This document shows positions 25,361 through 33,593 of a DNA stretch of 41,338 nt, piece by piece. The number at the start of each line of letters is the position of its first letter. Position 1 is the stretch's first letter. A program made the position numbers and the translations under genes. Under the pieces are notes generated by a model. That model saw only the letters and a list, made by a program, of their open reading frames with translations, did not search any database and was not told where the DNA came from. Origin of the DNA: a virus; the IMG/VR virus record IMGVR_UViG_3300040816_000004, positions 1 through 41,338 of that record; one strand, 5' to 3'.

Positions 25361-26247
25361 GCTACGTCCGTCTTCCCATCTTTACCGATTAGTTTGTCAA
25401 AAAACTCAGTACCTTTCCTAGCTACGATATCTTTAGGGATAACGTACTCGCCGCCTTCCACTTCAATCTCGCCGCCGTTTTTCATCTTTACGCGAACACC
25501 GCCATCATCGTGGGACGGGCCATTAACCATACCGCCAAACTCCATCTCTTGCACCGGAGGTTGTTGCATTGGCATCTGCTGCGCTGGCATCTGCTGTCCT
25601 GCGGTTTCAATCTGTACGTCTGCCGCCATAGCTTTAGCTGCTGTAACAAGCGCAATAACTAGCCCTTGGTCGTATTCCATTGGTAGATCATTTGGCCCTG
25701 CTAGACCACGGTCAATGGCAAACTGCCGAAGCTGTGGGTACATAGATGGGTTCTGCATAGCCACTTGAGCCAGCTGTGTTGCCATCTGAATCTCTTGCTG
25801 CGAAATTTCACCTGACTGGATACCTGCTTCGATAGCCGCACGAATACGCGCCACTACCTCAGGGTTCTTACTAAGCATGTCATTAACTTGCATATCAGCC
25901 ATTTGGGGATTAGCCATGCCACCTTGTGCTTGCTGAGGCTGTAACCCTGCTTGCGGTGGAGCCATACCCTGCATACCTGCGTTTGGTGGAATCATGCCGC
26001 CCTGCTCGAATGTAGATGGTTGCATACGAAAATCCAGTACAGGGTACTGAGGATTTCCGCCTTGGACACCTGTAGGAATAGTTCCTACCGCCGACTGGTT
26101 AATCCCAGGAGTAGGCGCTTGAATTAGTTGTTGTATACTAGGCGGTAAATCCATAGATACAGTTGTTGGAATTGCTGCTGGTGTTGCTCCGCCAGCGACA
26201 GGAGTAGGTGCCATCGCTGCGGGTGTTGTATTTGGTGTCATAGCCAT
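25357..26247 (-). CDS. Pro/Met/Gln-rich probable structural protein with GGEYVIP-type C-terminus
   Basis: The 296-residue protein begins with an Ala/Pro/Thr-rich low-complexity region and has a Met/Gln/Gly-rich middle (87-125, and again 215-230). The C-terminus carries FGGMVNGPSHDDGGVRV and VEGGEYVIPKDIV, a motif I know from phage structural and tape-measure-like proteins, where a G-P-x-H/G..D..GEY/FV signature recurs. Its function is not established. AAGGA lies upstream of the ATG, and the stop overlaps the next gene. Composition suggests a flexible scaffold or linker. Confidence 0.75.
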   Translation of the reverse strand: MAMTPNTTPAAMAPTPVAGGATPAAIPTTVSMDLPPSIQQLIQAPTPGINQSAVGTIPTGVQGGNPQYPVLDFRMQPSTFEQGGMIPPNAGMQGMAPPQAGLQPQQAQGGMANPQMADMQVNDMLSKNPEVVARIRAAIEAGIQSGEISQQEIQMATQLAQVAMQNPSMYPQLRQFAIDRGLAGPNDLPMEYDQGLVIALVTAAKAMAADVQIETAGQQMPAQQMPMQQPPVQEMEFGGMVNGPSHDDGGVRVKMKNGGEIEVEGGEYVIPKDIVARKGTEFFDKLIGKDGKTDVA

Positions 26248-26253
26248 GTCACA

Positions 26254-26601
26254 TCATCCTTTAAGCTGTCTTATTAAAGCGTTTAATACTGTCCTGTTAA
26301 ACGCTACATCATTTGCTAAAGTTTGCACATCTGTTAATAGCAAACCATAGTCCGTAAGTCCAGCAACCTCTTGGCCACTGATTGTAAAGCCTGTACCTTT
26401 TGCAGATACCTGCCTCATATTTTGTTCTGGTTGTTCAAGTAAAGTTATCTGGCCTTTAGTAATTGCCTTACTAGAGAGGTCAGCTTCACCGCGTAGGCCA
26501 GTAAGTAACTCCACGTTTTCTTTTACAGTGGTGATAAGTACACTCTGCCAGTCTGTGATTCCCCCTTGGGGAACTGCGGGTATTGCTGTAAACCTTGCCA
26601 T
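26254..26601 (-). CDS. Small conserved protein next to the tail nozzle gene
   Basis: This 115-residue protein is not recognised by function. It begins MARFTAIPAVPQGGITDWQ, has a ITTVKENVELLTGLRGE helix and ends with a helical DVQTLANDVAFNRTVLNALI segment. Proteins of this kind occur in marine phages beside tail genes, so a minor virion component is likely. The upstream nozzle gene stop overlaps its start (TAATG), so it is translationally coupled. A small hairpin lies 28 bases after the start but is probably incidental. Confidence 0.75.
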   Translation of the reverse strand: MARFTAIPAVPQGGITDWQSVLITTVKENVELLTGLRGEADLSSKAITKGQITLLEQPEQNMRQVSAKGTGFTISGQEVAGLTDYGLLLTDVQTLANDVAFNRTVLNALIRQLKG

Positions 26602-28973
26602 TATGATGTCCTCAATCCGTAGGGTGTCTCTCCAAAGTGTATAGCTCTAACACGAGCGGAACCTGACACGCCCACTTCAAATGTATCCGATCTGTAGCCA
26701 GTTGGCAATCTGAATATATCAGAAGTTTGTATAGACCCCTGGAAGACAAGCTGTTTATCTACCCAAAGTCTAAACGTTACAGGCTGAGTTCCGGTATTAG
26801 CTTTCTGGTACTGAGTTTGTGGGTCGCCGTTTATGACGTATGTGTTAATTGAGCCGCCAACAGTAAAAGTAACACCACCACTCTGGTAGTTAGTAGGCCC
26901 GTTAAGTGTACCTAGCTGCTGGCTTCTATTCCAAATGGTCTGGTTAAAGTTTGCTAGCCCTAAGTTGTAGGCGATGATGTTAGCAGCTTCCTGCGCAGAT
27001 GTATCGTAATCAGCAATTACCCTAAACGCACCTAGGTTAAGATAGTCTTTGGTGACAATGGTTTTAGACTTCCACTCCATAGGTGAAAGAACTTCCCCAG
27101 TATTGTCCCACTCGTATATTTCACCGTCATCTCCGTGAGTGTAATACATGATGCCGGTTTCGGAATCTGTGTAGGCTGCGCTAAACTGGTACTGAATCTG
27201 CACAAAGAACCCGCCAACTTTATCGTCACGCTCAAATATAAATGACTTGGTACTGTGAGACCCAAAGTATTTACCGTTGTAAAAGTGACCAACAATGGTA
27301 GATGGGTCTAATGCTTCGTTCCAAGTATCCCAGTCGTGGACAAATTTAGTTATAAGATCAATACTGGTGTTGGGACTCCATGTAGCAAGGCCCCCATGTG
27401 TAGACCACACAACCCCGTAACCCATATTAACAACGGACTGCTTAGACAGACATGGGTATGGCGTGTCAATACGTGCTGACACCATTGTCGCTGGGTCGTT
27501 GCCAGATACTTGATGCGGGTAGTCTTCTGTGAGCACAATAACATAGCCTGCAACAGACTCAATAGCTACAATCTCAGAATCAAATGTTATTCTGTACTTC
27601 TCTGGCCACGCATGTGGCGTATCAGGGAATGAGAAACATAGCTGGTTGCCGAAGAACCCGACCAAAATATTATTATGCGAGGTTATAAGCCCCTGCATAT
27701 TATCAGGTGGTGGGTCATACTCCTCTGACGGGATAATAGTTTCTAGGCTGGATACAGTAAAATCATCTGTAAAGTTATAGTTAGCGTCACCCCAATACCT
27801 AGCAGCATCATCAAGACTTTCAGACACATCGTGGTAGACAGTGCCTGCAGAAGCATTGGTTGTACCAACATCAGTAGCAGTCTGTGCGTAACTGAACGTG
27901 TAGTCATCAGCAATCGCGGTAACTTCACCGTCTGTGATATTAAAGCTGCTATCTGAACATGCGCTAATCTTAAACCTGTCGCCAACAATAAAGTTATGTG
28001 GGAAGTCTGTGACTACAGTAGATACATTGGCGGTTCGCTCCACAGTGGCAATAGTAATAGGGAACCACAGTGTCGCCAATAAAAAGTAGTCCGTGGCAGC
28101 TGCAGAAGCTACGCTTCGGTACAACCTAATACCACGGACAAAGTTATCCCCCGACGGTTTAGCCGAGGGCAGGGAGGAGACAGTTACTGTTTGACCTTCT
28201 TTGATGTATAGCTCGTTAGATACGTTGGATGGTATGGACTCTTCATCCCACGGGGTAACAAACGTAAAGATATAAGTTCTAATCTGCGTGTTGCCTGCGA
28301 GGTCTGCTCGACCTGTGGTGTTCGCAGTCTTGCTTACTGTGTCGCCAGAACTAAAATACTGGAACTCTGTAGCGCTTGTTACAGTAACCTCTACGTTCTT
28401 AGCGTTAAACCCTTTAGCCTCATCAGAAGTACCAAAGTCACGTATAGTTACAATATTGCCTGTACGTAAGTTGTGGTTGCCACTGCAGAAAAAAGTGGCT
28501 GTGTTGCCTGAATCGCGCTCATAGTGAGTAGCGTTAACAACAGTAAAAGATGCCGCTGACACGCTAGGTGTAGTAGTAGGGAGCGGTATTCCTAGATCAT
28601 AGTATCCATTAGCAACTGGGTATGGCTCACTACCAGCTGTAGCCAGTGCGTAGTCAGATACCTTAGGCTTGCCGTCACCTGTGTAGTAAAAACGCTGCGC
28701 GTTATCGGCGCTGTCAGACGCAATGGCAATGTCTACATCAGTAGCCCATGATAGCCACACTAAGTCATCAGTGACAGGGTCACGCAGCGCATGAAGGGTC
28801 TTAGCCTCAACGCTACGCTCTGTATTATCCACCACTTTTGGCGTGTGGTAAGGTAGCAAGTCGCCAGAGTAAAGCTTTACGTTAAAAGCTTCTTGGGCCA
28901 CGCCATCAGGTAACAACTCCGAAGATATCTTCGGTGCTTCGCCTAGAAACTTTGTAAGCTTTACTGACGCCAT
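26601..28973 (-). CDS. Tail nozzle-like protein (T7 gp12-like by position)
   Basis: The 790-residue protein starts with KLTKFLGEAPKISSELLPDG followed by AQEAFNVKLYSGDLLPYH, a signature of podovirus tail proteins that I associate with the tail nozzle (T7 gp12) or similar stabilisation proteins. The remainder is beta-rich with many aromatic strands (for example SFIFERDDKVGGFFVQIQYQF), consistent with a propeller-like body. It would form the distal tube of the short tail. It sits between lysis genes and ejection genes, and starts on a TAATG overlap with the endolysin stop. Confidence 0.8.
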   Translation of the reverse strand: MASVKLTKFLGEAPKISSELLPDGVAQEAFNVKLYSGDLLPYHTPKVVDNTERSVEAKTLHALRDPVTDDLVWLSWATDVDIAIASDSADNAQRFYYTGDGKPKVSDYALATAGSEPYPVANGYYDLGIPLPTTTPSVSAASFTVVNATHYERDSGNTATFFCSGNHNLRTGNIVTIRDFGTSDEAKGFNAKNVEVTVTSATEFQYFSSGDTVSKTANTTGRADLAGNTQIRTYIFTFVTPWDEESIPSNVSNELYIKEGQTVTVSSLPSAKPSGDNFVRGIRLYRSVASAAATDYFLLATLWFPITIATVERTANVSTVVTDFPHNFIVGDRFKISACSDSSFNITDGEVTAIADDYTFSYAQTATDVGTTNASAGTVYHDVSESLDDAARYWGDANYNFTDDFTVSSLETIIPSEEYDPPPDNMQGLITSHNNILVGFFGNQLCFSFPDTPHAWPEKYRITFDSEIVAIESVAGYVIVLTEDYPHQVSGNDPATMVSARIDTPYPCLSKQSVVNMGYGVVWSTHGGLATWSPNTSIDLITKFVHDWDTWNEALDPSTIVGHFYNGKYFGSHSTKSFIFERDDKVGGFFVQIQYQFSAAYTDSETGIMYYTHGDDGEIYEWDNTGEVLSPMEWKSKTIVTKDYLNLGAFRVIADYDTSAQEAANIIAYNLGLANFNQTIWNRSQQLGTLNGPTNYQSGGVTFTVGGSINTYVINGDPQTQYQKANTGTQPVTFRLWVDKQLVFQGSIQTSDIFRLPTGYRSDTFEVGVSGSARVRAIHFGETPYGLRTS

Positions 28974-29485
28974 TAGTTCACCATTTTTAACGCAGCTTCA
29001 AGCGTCTCATTATTTCTGCGAGTCCAGCCTCTACCGAAGCTATCAAATGTAGAGAGGGACTCATAGAAACTTTGCCTGATATTCTTGTAATTTTCAAGTG
29101 TATTCTCAATCCCGTGATGCTCGACATATTCGTTAAGAGTGCGTAAAGTATTGGGGCCAATGCCGCCATCTACCTCTGTACCAATCATACCTTGCAGTTT
29201 CTTAGCCGCTCTCCCAGGCCCAGAGTTTACACTCCAGTCAAAGACCGCGAGGTCTAAGCCCGCAGGAAGCTGGTCACACTTAGCTTTACCCCAGTAGTTT
29301 TTCTCGTATATTGGAGCAACATCTTCTGGTGTAAGCTCCTTCATATCCTTAGTGCCACCCCACTCTTCATAAACGCGCTTAGTAACACCAAGGTTTGTTT
29401 CGCCCCCAGGATCACGGGGGTGATTTACCCAGCCGCCTTCGTGGTGCAAAATTATAGTTAAGCAGTGCTGAAAGTTACCCTTCAT
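28973..29485 (-). CDS. Endolysin, glycoside hydrolase family 108
   Basis: The 170-residue enzyme has the GH108 signature HHEGGWVNHPRDPGGETNLG, with catalytic E16 in the EGG motif, then LAVFDWSVNSGPGRAAKKLQ and a C-terminal PG-binding_3-like part (DGGIGPNTLRTLN). Such enzymes cleave the glycan between N-acetylmuramic acid and N-acetylglucosamine. No signal peptide or SAR segment is visible, so the holin next to it must let it out. It overlaps the holin gene by ATGA. Confidence 0.95.
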   Translation of the reverse strand: MKGNFQHCLTIILHHEGGWVNHPRDPGGETNLGVTKRVYEEWGGTKDMKELTPEDVAPIYEKNYWGKAKCDQLPAGLDLAVFDWSVNSGPGRAAKKLQGMIGTEVDGGIGPNTLRTLNEYVEHHGIENTLENYKNIRQSFYESLSTFDSFGRGWTRRNNETLEAALKMVN

Positions 29486-29877
29486 TTAGTCAATCCTTTT
29501 ACTTTTTCTACTGTGCGGAGTCCGCCAAGCCCGAGCATCCCGAGGAGAACAGTCATCAAACTATCCATATCAAACACGGGCAAATCTGGTGCTTCCATGC
29601 CTGCGTATGCAAAACCAAACATAGCCACGGGCGCAAGCACAAAGTGCCATATCATAGCCGTCGCTAGGCCCCAGCCAAGAAAGGGTCGCCAACCCGCCAC
29701 AAAAATAGACCGGTGTTGGGCTTCAGCTTTGTTAATCTCGATTTGGCCCATCGCCTGCTCGTGCATTTGTTTTTCGGCCATCGTGGCAATGTCATGCGCG
29801 AGCTTTGCCTTCTGGTCTTTATCTTCGATGAACTTATCTAGTAGCCCTGTAACTGGGCCAATCAGTGCTTGTAACAT
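29482..29877 (-). CDS. Holin (three-TM GTA-holin type)
   Basis: The 131-residue protein has a charged N-terminal helix (DKFIEDKDQKAKLAHDI), then FVAGWRPFLGWGLATAMIWHF, a hydrophobic APVAMFGFAYAG stretch and a third hydrophobic LMTVLLGMLGLGGL near the end. The GWRPF-GW pattern is typical of the holin family named for gene transfer agent release. It makes the inner membrane permeable to the endolysin encoded next, with which it overlaps by four bases. The start follows an AAGGAT site. Confidence 0.88.
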   Translation of the reverse strand: MLQALIGPVTGLLDKFIEDKDQKAKLAHDIATMAEKQMHEQAMGQIEINKAEAQHRSIFVAGWRPFLGWGLATAMIWHFVLAPVAMFGFAYAGMEAPDLPVFDMDSLMTVLLGMLGLGGLRTVEKVKGLTK

Positions 29878-29880
29878 TTG

Positions 29881-30342
29881 CTATCCTTCTATGTTAAAGC
29901 GGAGGTTTTGGTGGTCGGGGTAGTTGACCACTACCTGCCCTTCCGGACAACCATAGTGTATATACGCTATAAGCGTAGCTTCCCCAGTCGCCACCTCCTC
30001 TGGTTTGTCGAGAGTTATCGAATACGCGAACGTATCCACTTTATCCGTGGCTGGCCCCATAAACTTAGTTATGGAGGGTGTTGCTTTATGTACAAACAAC
30101 TCACTGTCACGAACATCTAGGATAAAATCAGTAACCGTACAATCATCACGGTGTTTCTCACGAGCTACCGCTACCTTAAACGAGCCGTCAGCTGGCCCTG
30201 AACTAATAGCAAAATGCTCTGGTGCCCAAGTAAGGATAGGGTCATCAAACCCAATTTTGTCGTACAAACTATACCCTCCACCAACTAACGCTAGCGCAGC
30301 AGTAACAGCCCCGACTCCTTTTGTAATGTTATCAATATCCAT
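29881..30342 (-). CDS. Hypothetical membrane-anchored protein beside the lysis genes
   Basis: This 153-residue protein has a single N-terminal hydrophobic segment (about 11-25, VGAVTAALALVGGGYSLYD) and a soluble beta-rich domain with two cysteines (DDCTVTDF and YGCPEG) that could form a disulphide outside the inner membrane. The topology would suit a spanin-like or periplasmic accessory protein, but there is no coiled coil or lipobox, so spanin function is not claimed. It is coupled to the upstream gene by a TAATG overlap. Confidence 0.7.
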   Translation of the reverse strand: MDIDNITKGVGAVTAALALVGGGYSLYDKIGFDDPILTWAPEHFAISSGPADGSFKVAVAREKHRDDCTVTDFILDVRDSELFVHKATPSITKFMGPATDKVDTFAYSITLDKPEEVATGEATLIAYIHYGCPEGQVVVNYPDHQNLRFNIEG

Positions 30343-30554
30343 TAATACAGCTCCTTACTTGCAGCTACCTTAACAGGCTTACAATAAGCCGTAGCTTTAT
30401 GCTCAGCAGGAACACCGCTTATACTTCCGTAGTTTCCATAGCGTTTTGTTACTTGAGACGCAAAGTAGTTACACTCTACCACGGATCTAAAATACATATC
30501 TTGGCTCTGTATTTTATCCCCCAATACGACTACTAGCAAAAACGCATGTATCAT
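30342..30554 (-). CDS. Small protein with signal-like N-terminus
   Basis: The 70-residue protein begins with a short hydrophobic run (MIHAFLLVVVLGD), followed by a polar domain with Cys28 and Cys58 that could pair in the periplasm. It is not recognised. Overlaps of one and four bases with its neighbours (TAATG and ATGA) place it firmly in the lysis-region operon. The hydrophobic run is short for a signal peptide, so secretion is uncertain. Confidence 0.65.
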   Translation of the reverse strand: MIHAFLLVVVLGDKIQSQDMYFRSVVECNYFASQVTKRYGNYGSISGVPAEHKATAYCKPVKVAASKELY

Positions 30555-30865
30555 TTCTTACCCGCCCAAGCAGTAGCACCCATATACGCACCGACTATGC
30601 CAGCGCCTGAGATATAAAATAGATTACTTATGTCGGATAAAGCTGTAACCCTGTCTAACGGTATAAAAAACATAGACAGTGTGAACACACCCATTGAGAT
30701 TAGCGTGTAGCGAGCCATACGTAGTTGGGCTAAATGTTTGCGGAGGTTATCTTCTGTTTCACGAATCTCTTTAGCTCGTGCCATCTCTTCATCAGAAACA
30801 ACGCCGTCGTCATTCATATCATACGCGTCGTACTTGCTTTGATCTTCTAGTTTCTTAGCCGCCAT
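30551..30865 (-). CDS. EF-hand protein with two membrane segments
   Basis: From ATG 30865 (GAGGAG seven bases upstream, in the gap after the previous stop) the protein has 104 residues. It carries a textbook EF-hand calcium loop, DMNDDGVVSDEE (residues 17-28; Asp, Asn and Asp at positions 1, 3 and 5, Gly at 6, Glu at 12), then a charged helix and two hydrophobic segments, YTLISMGVFTLSMFF and YISGAGIVGAYMGATAW. A longer frame upstream to 30922 lacks this site and is less likely. It may be a calcium-responsive membrane protein in the lysis region; role unknown. Confidence 0.75.
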   Translation of the reverse strand: MAAKKLEDQSKYDAYDMNDDGVVSDEEMARAKEIRETEDNLRKHLAQLRMARYTLISMGVFTLSMFFIPLDRVTALSDISNLFYISGAGIVGAYMGATAWAGKK

Positions 30866-30875
30866 ACTACGCTCC

Positions 30876-31316
30876 TCATGCTGCGCGATTCCGCTGGTAC
30901 AGCCACCAGACAAAAACCCCAAGAGCTGCTATTCCGATAATAAAACACACAACTAAAACAGAAACTTCTATCCACCACTGTATCTTTTTCTTGTTCGCCT
31001 CTTCTGCTTCTCTGCGGGCTTTACGCGCCTCTACTTGGAACCGCACCCAATCATCCCATAAACCTGGCCTACCGCAGTATATCATTATCTGCTTCAGCTC
31101 ATCTTCTTGCTCTTTAACGCGCTCTAAGGCCATAAACTCTTCGAAGTCTGTTGACTGATGAGCGGCCTTTTTCTTGTTTACTTTTTTCTGTAGAGACTCT
31201 TTTGCCCCTACAATTTCACCTATTTTACCAGCGTATTGGCTTAGCTCTCTCCCATTGGAGACAGCATTTTTTATAACCGAAAACGCGGCATTGGCGGCGG
31301 CAAGTTCTGCTAACAT
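30876..31316 (-). CDS. Conserved marine-phage membrane-anchored protein
   Basis: The 146-residue protein starts MLAELAAANAAFSVIKNAVS, then has a GKIGEIVGAKESLQKKVNKK basic helix, an EFMALERVKEQEDELKQIMI coiled coil, a conserved GRPGLWDDWVRFQ segment and a C-terminal membrane helix (about 116-138) with a short basic tail. I recognise the pattern from marine phages, where it is of unknown function. It is probably a tail-anchored inner membrane protein. A GGAGGG site lies before the ATG. Confidence 0.8.
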   Translation of the reverse strand: MLAELAAANAAFSVIKNAVSNGRELSQYAGKIGEIVGAKESLQKKVNKKKAAHQSTDFEEFMALERVKEQEDELKQIMIYCGRPGLWDDWVRFQVEARKARREAEEANKKKIQWWIEVSVLVVCFIIGIAALGVFVWWLYQRNRAA

Positions 31317-31344
31317 GTAACATCCCTCCGCCTACCTATCATCA

Positions 31345-31488
31345 CTAACCGTAAACTTTTTTCATGCACTTTTTAGCTATTGAGCACGCACGTTTAGTCT
31401 TACAGCCTGGGCACATCTTAAACACTGAGCCTCCAGCTTTGTAAGAAGCCACAGTTTTTTTCTTATCAGTTTTCTTTTTGTCCATCAT
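31345..31488 (-). CDS. Small Lys/Cys-rich protein, possible zinc ribbon
   Basis: This 47-residue gene is below usual length limits but well supported. AGGAGG lies six bases before ATG 31488, and the start overlaps the upstream stop by ATGA. After a Lys-rich N-terminus (MMDKKKTDKKK) come four cysteines, C26-x2-C29-x5-C35-x4-C40, which could bind one zinc ion. Function is unknown; nucleic-acid binding is conceivable from the charge. Confidence 0.7.
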   Translation of the reverse strand: MMDKKKTDKKKTVASYKAGGSVFKMCPGCKTKRACSIAKKCMKKVYG

Positions 31489-31673
31489 GTTGAACCTCCT
31501 ATTAGAATCGCGCTGAGGATAGACCCCATACCAACTATTATTGCGCCCGCCGCAACAATTAAGATCCGCTCAAGGCGGTCAACCCTAGTTATAAAAGTCT
31601 GATACCTTTCGGCACAGACTGCTTCATGGGTCAATATTTCTTGCTGTAGTTCAGCTACCGTCATTTTGGCCAC
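31485..31673 (-). CDS. Small single-pass membrane protein
   Basis: The 62-residue protein starts at a GTG (31673) with GGAGG seven bases upstream; the in-frame ATG at 31664 is too far from that site. A helix with EAVCAERYQTFITRVDRLER is followed by one membrane segment (ILIVAAGAIIVGMGSILSAI). Short proteins with an RLERIL helix next to a membrane span are common in phage lysis regions, but no holin or Rz role can be shown. It overlaps the upstream gene by 23 bases. Confidence 0.7.
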   Translation of the reverse strand: MAKMTVAELQQEILTHEAVCAERYQTFITRVDRLERILIVAAGAIIVGMGSILSAILIGGST

Positions 31674-31830
31674 TCATAGCCTCCCGTACTGCTTTACTCT
31701 GATCGTCTATCTTTACCTCTACTTCATCCGGCAAATCTGGTTCCTCTACAAGCACGCAACCCTCAGGCACTTTGTCTGCTGTTCTAGCAAACGTACCGTT
31801 AGGAAACATATATAAAGGGGTAGGTTTCAT
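31651..31830 (-). CDS. Small hypothetical protein, 59 residues
   Basis: This short gene starts on a TAATG overlap with the upstream stop and ends inside the next gene. The protein (MKPTPLYMFPNGTFAR at the start) is acidic in the middle (EEPDLPDEVEVKIDD) and not recognised. Its continuous frame between two coupled genes and its overlaps support it as real. No membrane segment or motif is visible. Confidence 0.6.
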   Translation of the reverse strand: MKPTPLYMFPNGTFARTADKVPEGCVLVEEPDLPDEVEVKIDDQSKAVREAMSGQNDGS

Positions 31831-32093
31831 TAGGGGCTACTATCCGCTGCATTACGATTAGCGGCGGTGTCTACTACCCCTAACGTGTACGCCTGAGTAA
31901 TCTGTGCGTCTTCGCCTGTAGCGATTTGTACATTATTAGCATTACAGTGCGCTACAAGCAAAGCTATGATTTCTTCTTTAGCTATGCGAGCACGTTCTGT
32001 TGCAGCGTTATCTAACCACGTTGCCGGAGATTCTGCGACATACTCAAGACATTTATTTTCCGTGTTTGATAAAGATACTGTTATATTTGGCAT
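31830..32093 (-). CDS. Conserved small phage protein, fibre-gene neighbour
   Basis: The 87-residue protein begins with a beta strand (MPNITVSLSNTENKCLEYV), followed by ATERARIAKEEIIALLVAHC and a C-terminal AYTLGVVDTAANRNAA. This layout is familiar from marine phages and T4-like cyanophages, where such proteins are encoded near tail fibre genes and have no known function. AGGAGG lies close before the ATG. Confidence 0.75.
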   Translation of the reverse strand: MPNITVSLSNTENKCLEYVAESPATWLDNAATERARIAKEEIIALLVAHCNANNVQIATGEDAQITQAYTLGVVDTAANRNAADSSP

Positions 32094-32102
32094 TTTGTCC
32101 TC

Positions 32103-33137
32103 CTAACTCAACAAAAATCCGACGAGACTTCCGTAGGATAAGTCGCCGTTAAACGTATTATAATTAGCAGTTACATCAACATAATCATTCACTGCTAGCT
32201 CCAATAGTGCAGATCCTGCACAACTATCATATTGGTTGCTATTCGACACTACTGATACATGACCTAGAAAATAATGGTTGCTTTGTAGAACAACGCCGTT
32301 TTTTCTAAACCTCGCCGCAACCCATACATTAGTTGAAGTAGCATTACCAAATCCTAAAGATACACTAAAAAAGTATCTTCCAGCGATAGGCGCAGTAAAT
32401 CTGTGAGTGCTAGTATTAAAATGACTTCCCACATTAGTAATCACATAATCATACGGCACTACAGTTCCGGAGGTAAAGCCAGTTATACCGCTGCTTTGCT
32501 CTACATGAAAGCATGGCTGTCCAGGAATCGTTACGCGACCTGAACTATCTATGCTCATGCGGTTCGCGTTGTTAGTCCGTATATTAAACGCACTACGAGA
32601 TAGAAACGTAGTGTCATGCGTGGGGTTTACATACCACGAACTTTCAAGTGTAGACCCGCTATACAGATGCACTCCTGTAGCAATGTCTCCTGAAGTGGGG
32701 CCTTCTAAGTTTACAGCCGCACCTGAACTATCTGTGATGTGTAAGTTAACATCAGGGGATGGTTCTCCTATACCGACGTTGTTACTAGAATCAATGGTAA
32801 TAGCAGTGCTAGTTGCAGAGGATGAAATTCCGTCTGTACCTATATCCTCGAACAGCGCAGCTACAGGGCGAAGCTCAAATCTATCACCAATAGAAAACGC
32901 AGTTGCTGTGGTGTTGTCCTGCGCACGCGTCACTGTCATAGAATCAGTAGACCGCGCAGTTACCTTTACGATCTCGAGATTATTAGAAGTATCAACGATA
33001 GTACCGTAAAAATAGTCGCCAGCACCAAGCGTAGGGAATCGGGCACCCTGCCCTGAGTCCAGAGTAACTGTAGTGTCAGAAGTATTAATACCGGCTGACA
33101 GAGTGCCAAAAGCATTATTTGTAACTTTTACGCCCAT
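32103..33137 (-). CDS. Tail fibre/adhesin with C1q-like tip
   Basis: The 344-residue protein has an N-terminal beta domain (1-92) nearly shared with the 536-residue fibre at 33594-35204, about 70% identical by eye. A short repetitive middle (SSATSTAITIDSSNNVGIGEPSP) leads to a C-terminal C1q/TNF-like beta domain (about 205-344: FHVEQSSG, HRFTAPIAGRYFFSVSL, ARFRKNG, LLELAVNDYVDV). C1q folds trimerise and bind ligands, so this is a likely receptor-binding tip. An AGGAG site lies upstream. Confidence 0.82.
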   Translation of the reverse strand: MGVKVTNNAFGTLSAGINTSDTTVTLDSGQGARFPTLGAGDYFYGTIVDTSNNLEIVKVTARSTDSMTVTRAQDNTTATAFSIGDRFELRPVAALFEDIGTDGISSSATSTAITIDSSNNVGIGEPSPDVNLHITDSSGAAVNLEGPTSGDIATGVHLYSGSTLESSWYVNPTHDTTFLSRSAFNIRTNNANRMSIDSSGRVTIPGQPCFHVEQSSGITGFTSGTVVPYDYVITNVGSHFNTSTHRFTAPIAGRYFFSVSLGFGNATSTNVWVAARFRKNGVVLQSNHYFLGHVSVVSNSNQYDSCAGSALLELAVNDYVDVTANYNTFNGDLSYGSLVGFLLS

Positions 33138-33147
33138 ATCCTAACTC

Positions 33148-33582
33148 CTATAAATCCTCTAGCACCCAGCCTTGGGTGTTGTCTGCTTGGTATACATCCT
33201 CATGCCAACGATAAACTTTGTAGGCTGCTCTTTCTTCGTCTGTGAGAGCCGGACGCTCAAGAGGGCATTCCCAATAGCCGGTTGCTGTATTCAATGTATG
33301 TGACGGAAAAGGCTGTTCTAAGCAAAATAAATCATTTGTTGCGTCATACACCATGCCTATACCTGCAAAGTTCTTACGCTGCCTACCTTCGTCGTCGTCA
33401 ATAACACTTTGGTCTGCTGCTGGCTCACCTGTTGCGCTATCGTAATAGACGCCGCCTTTTATATTGTATGAAGTCTTAAGCCAAGTACCTGGTGAGTCGT
33501 CTATAAAAGTATCGAAAAACTCCGGCTCTGCGACGATAACATTTACGACTTTACCTCCTACAACTTTTGCATAATGCGCCAT
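33148..33582 (-). CDS. Conserved marine-phage protein next to tail fibres
   Basis: The 144-residue protein starts MAHYAKVVGGKVVNVIVAEPE, contains WLKTSYN and GRQRKNFAGIGMVYD, then PFPSHTL and GYWECPLERP. I recognise this as a common small protein of cyanophages and other marine phages, encoded among tail fibre genes, with Trp- and Tyr-rich short repeats. Its role is unknown; it may be a fibre chaperone or a minor adhesin. It has an AGGAGGGG site. Confidence 0.8.
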   Translation of the reverse strand: MAHYAKVVGGKVVNVIVAEPEFFDTFIDDSPGTWLKTSYNIKGGVYYDSATGEPAADQSVIDDDEGRQRKNFAGIGMVYDATNDLFCLEQPFPSHTLNTATGYWECPLERPALTDEERAAYKVYRWHEDVYQADNTQGWVLEDL

Positions 33583-33593
33583 GCTACCCCTCC

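Noticed and set aside
26559-26573. TTCCCC/GGGGAA hairpin near the start of the 115-residue gene
   Set aside because: It is inside codons, has a short loop and no conserved counterpart; likely incidental.
29401-29425. CCCCC/GGGGG hairpin as a terminator
   Set aside because: It is in the conserved catalytic segment of the endolysin and has no T-run.
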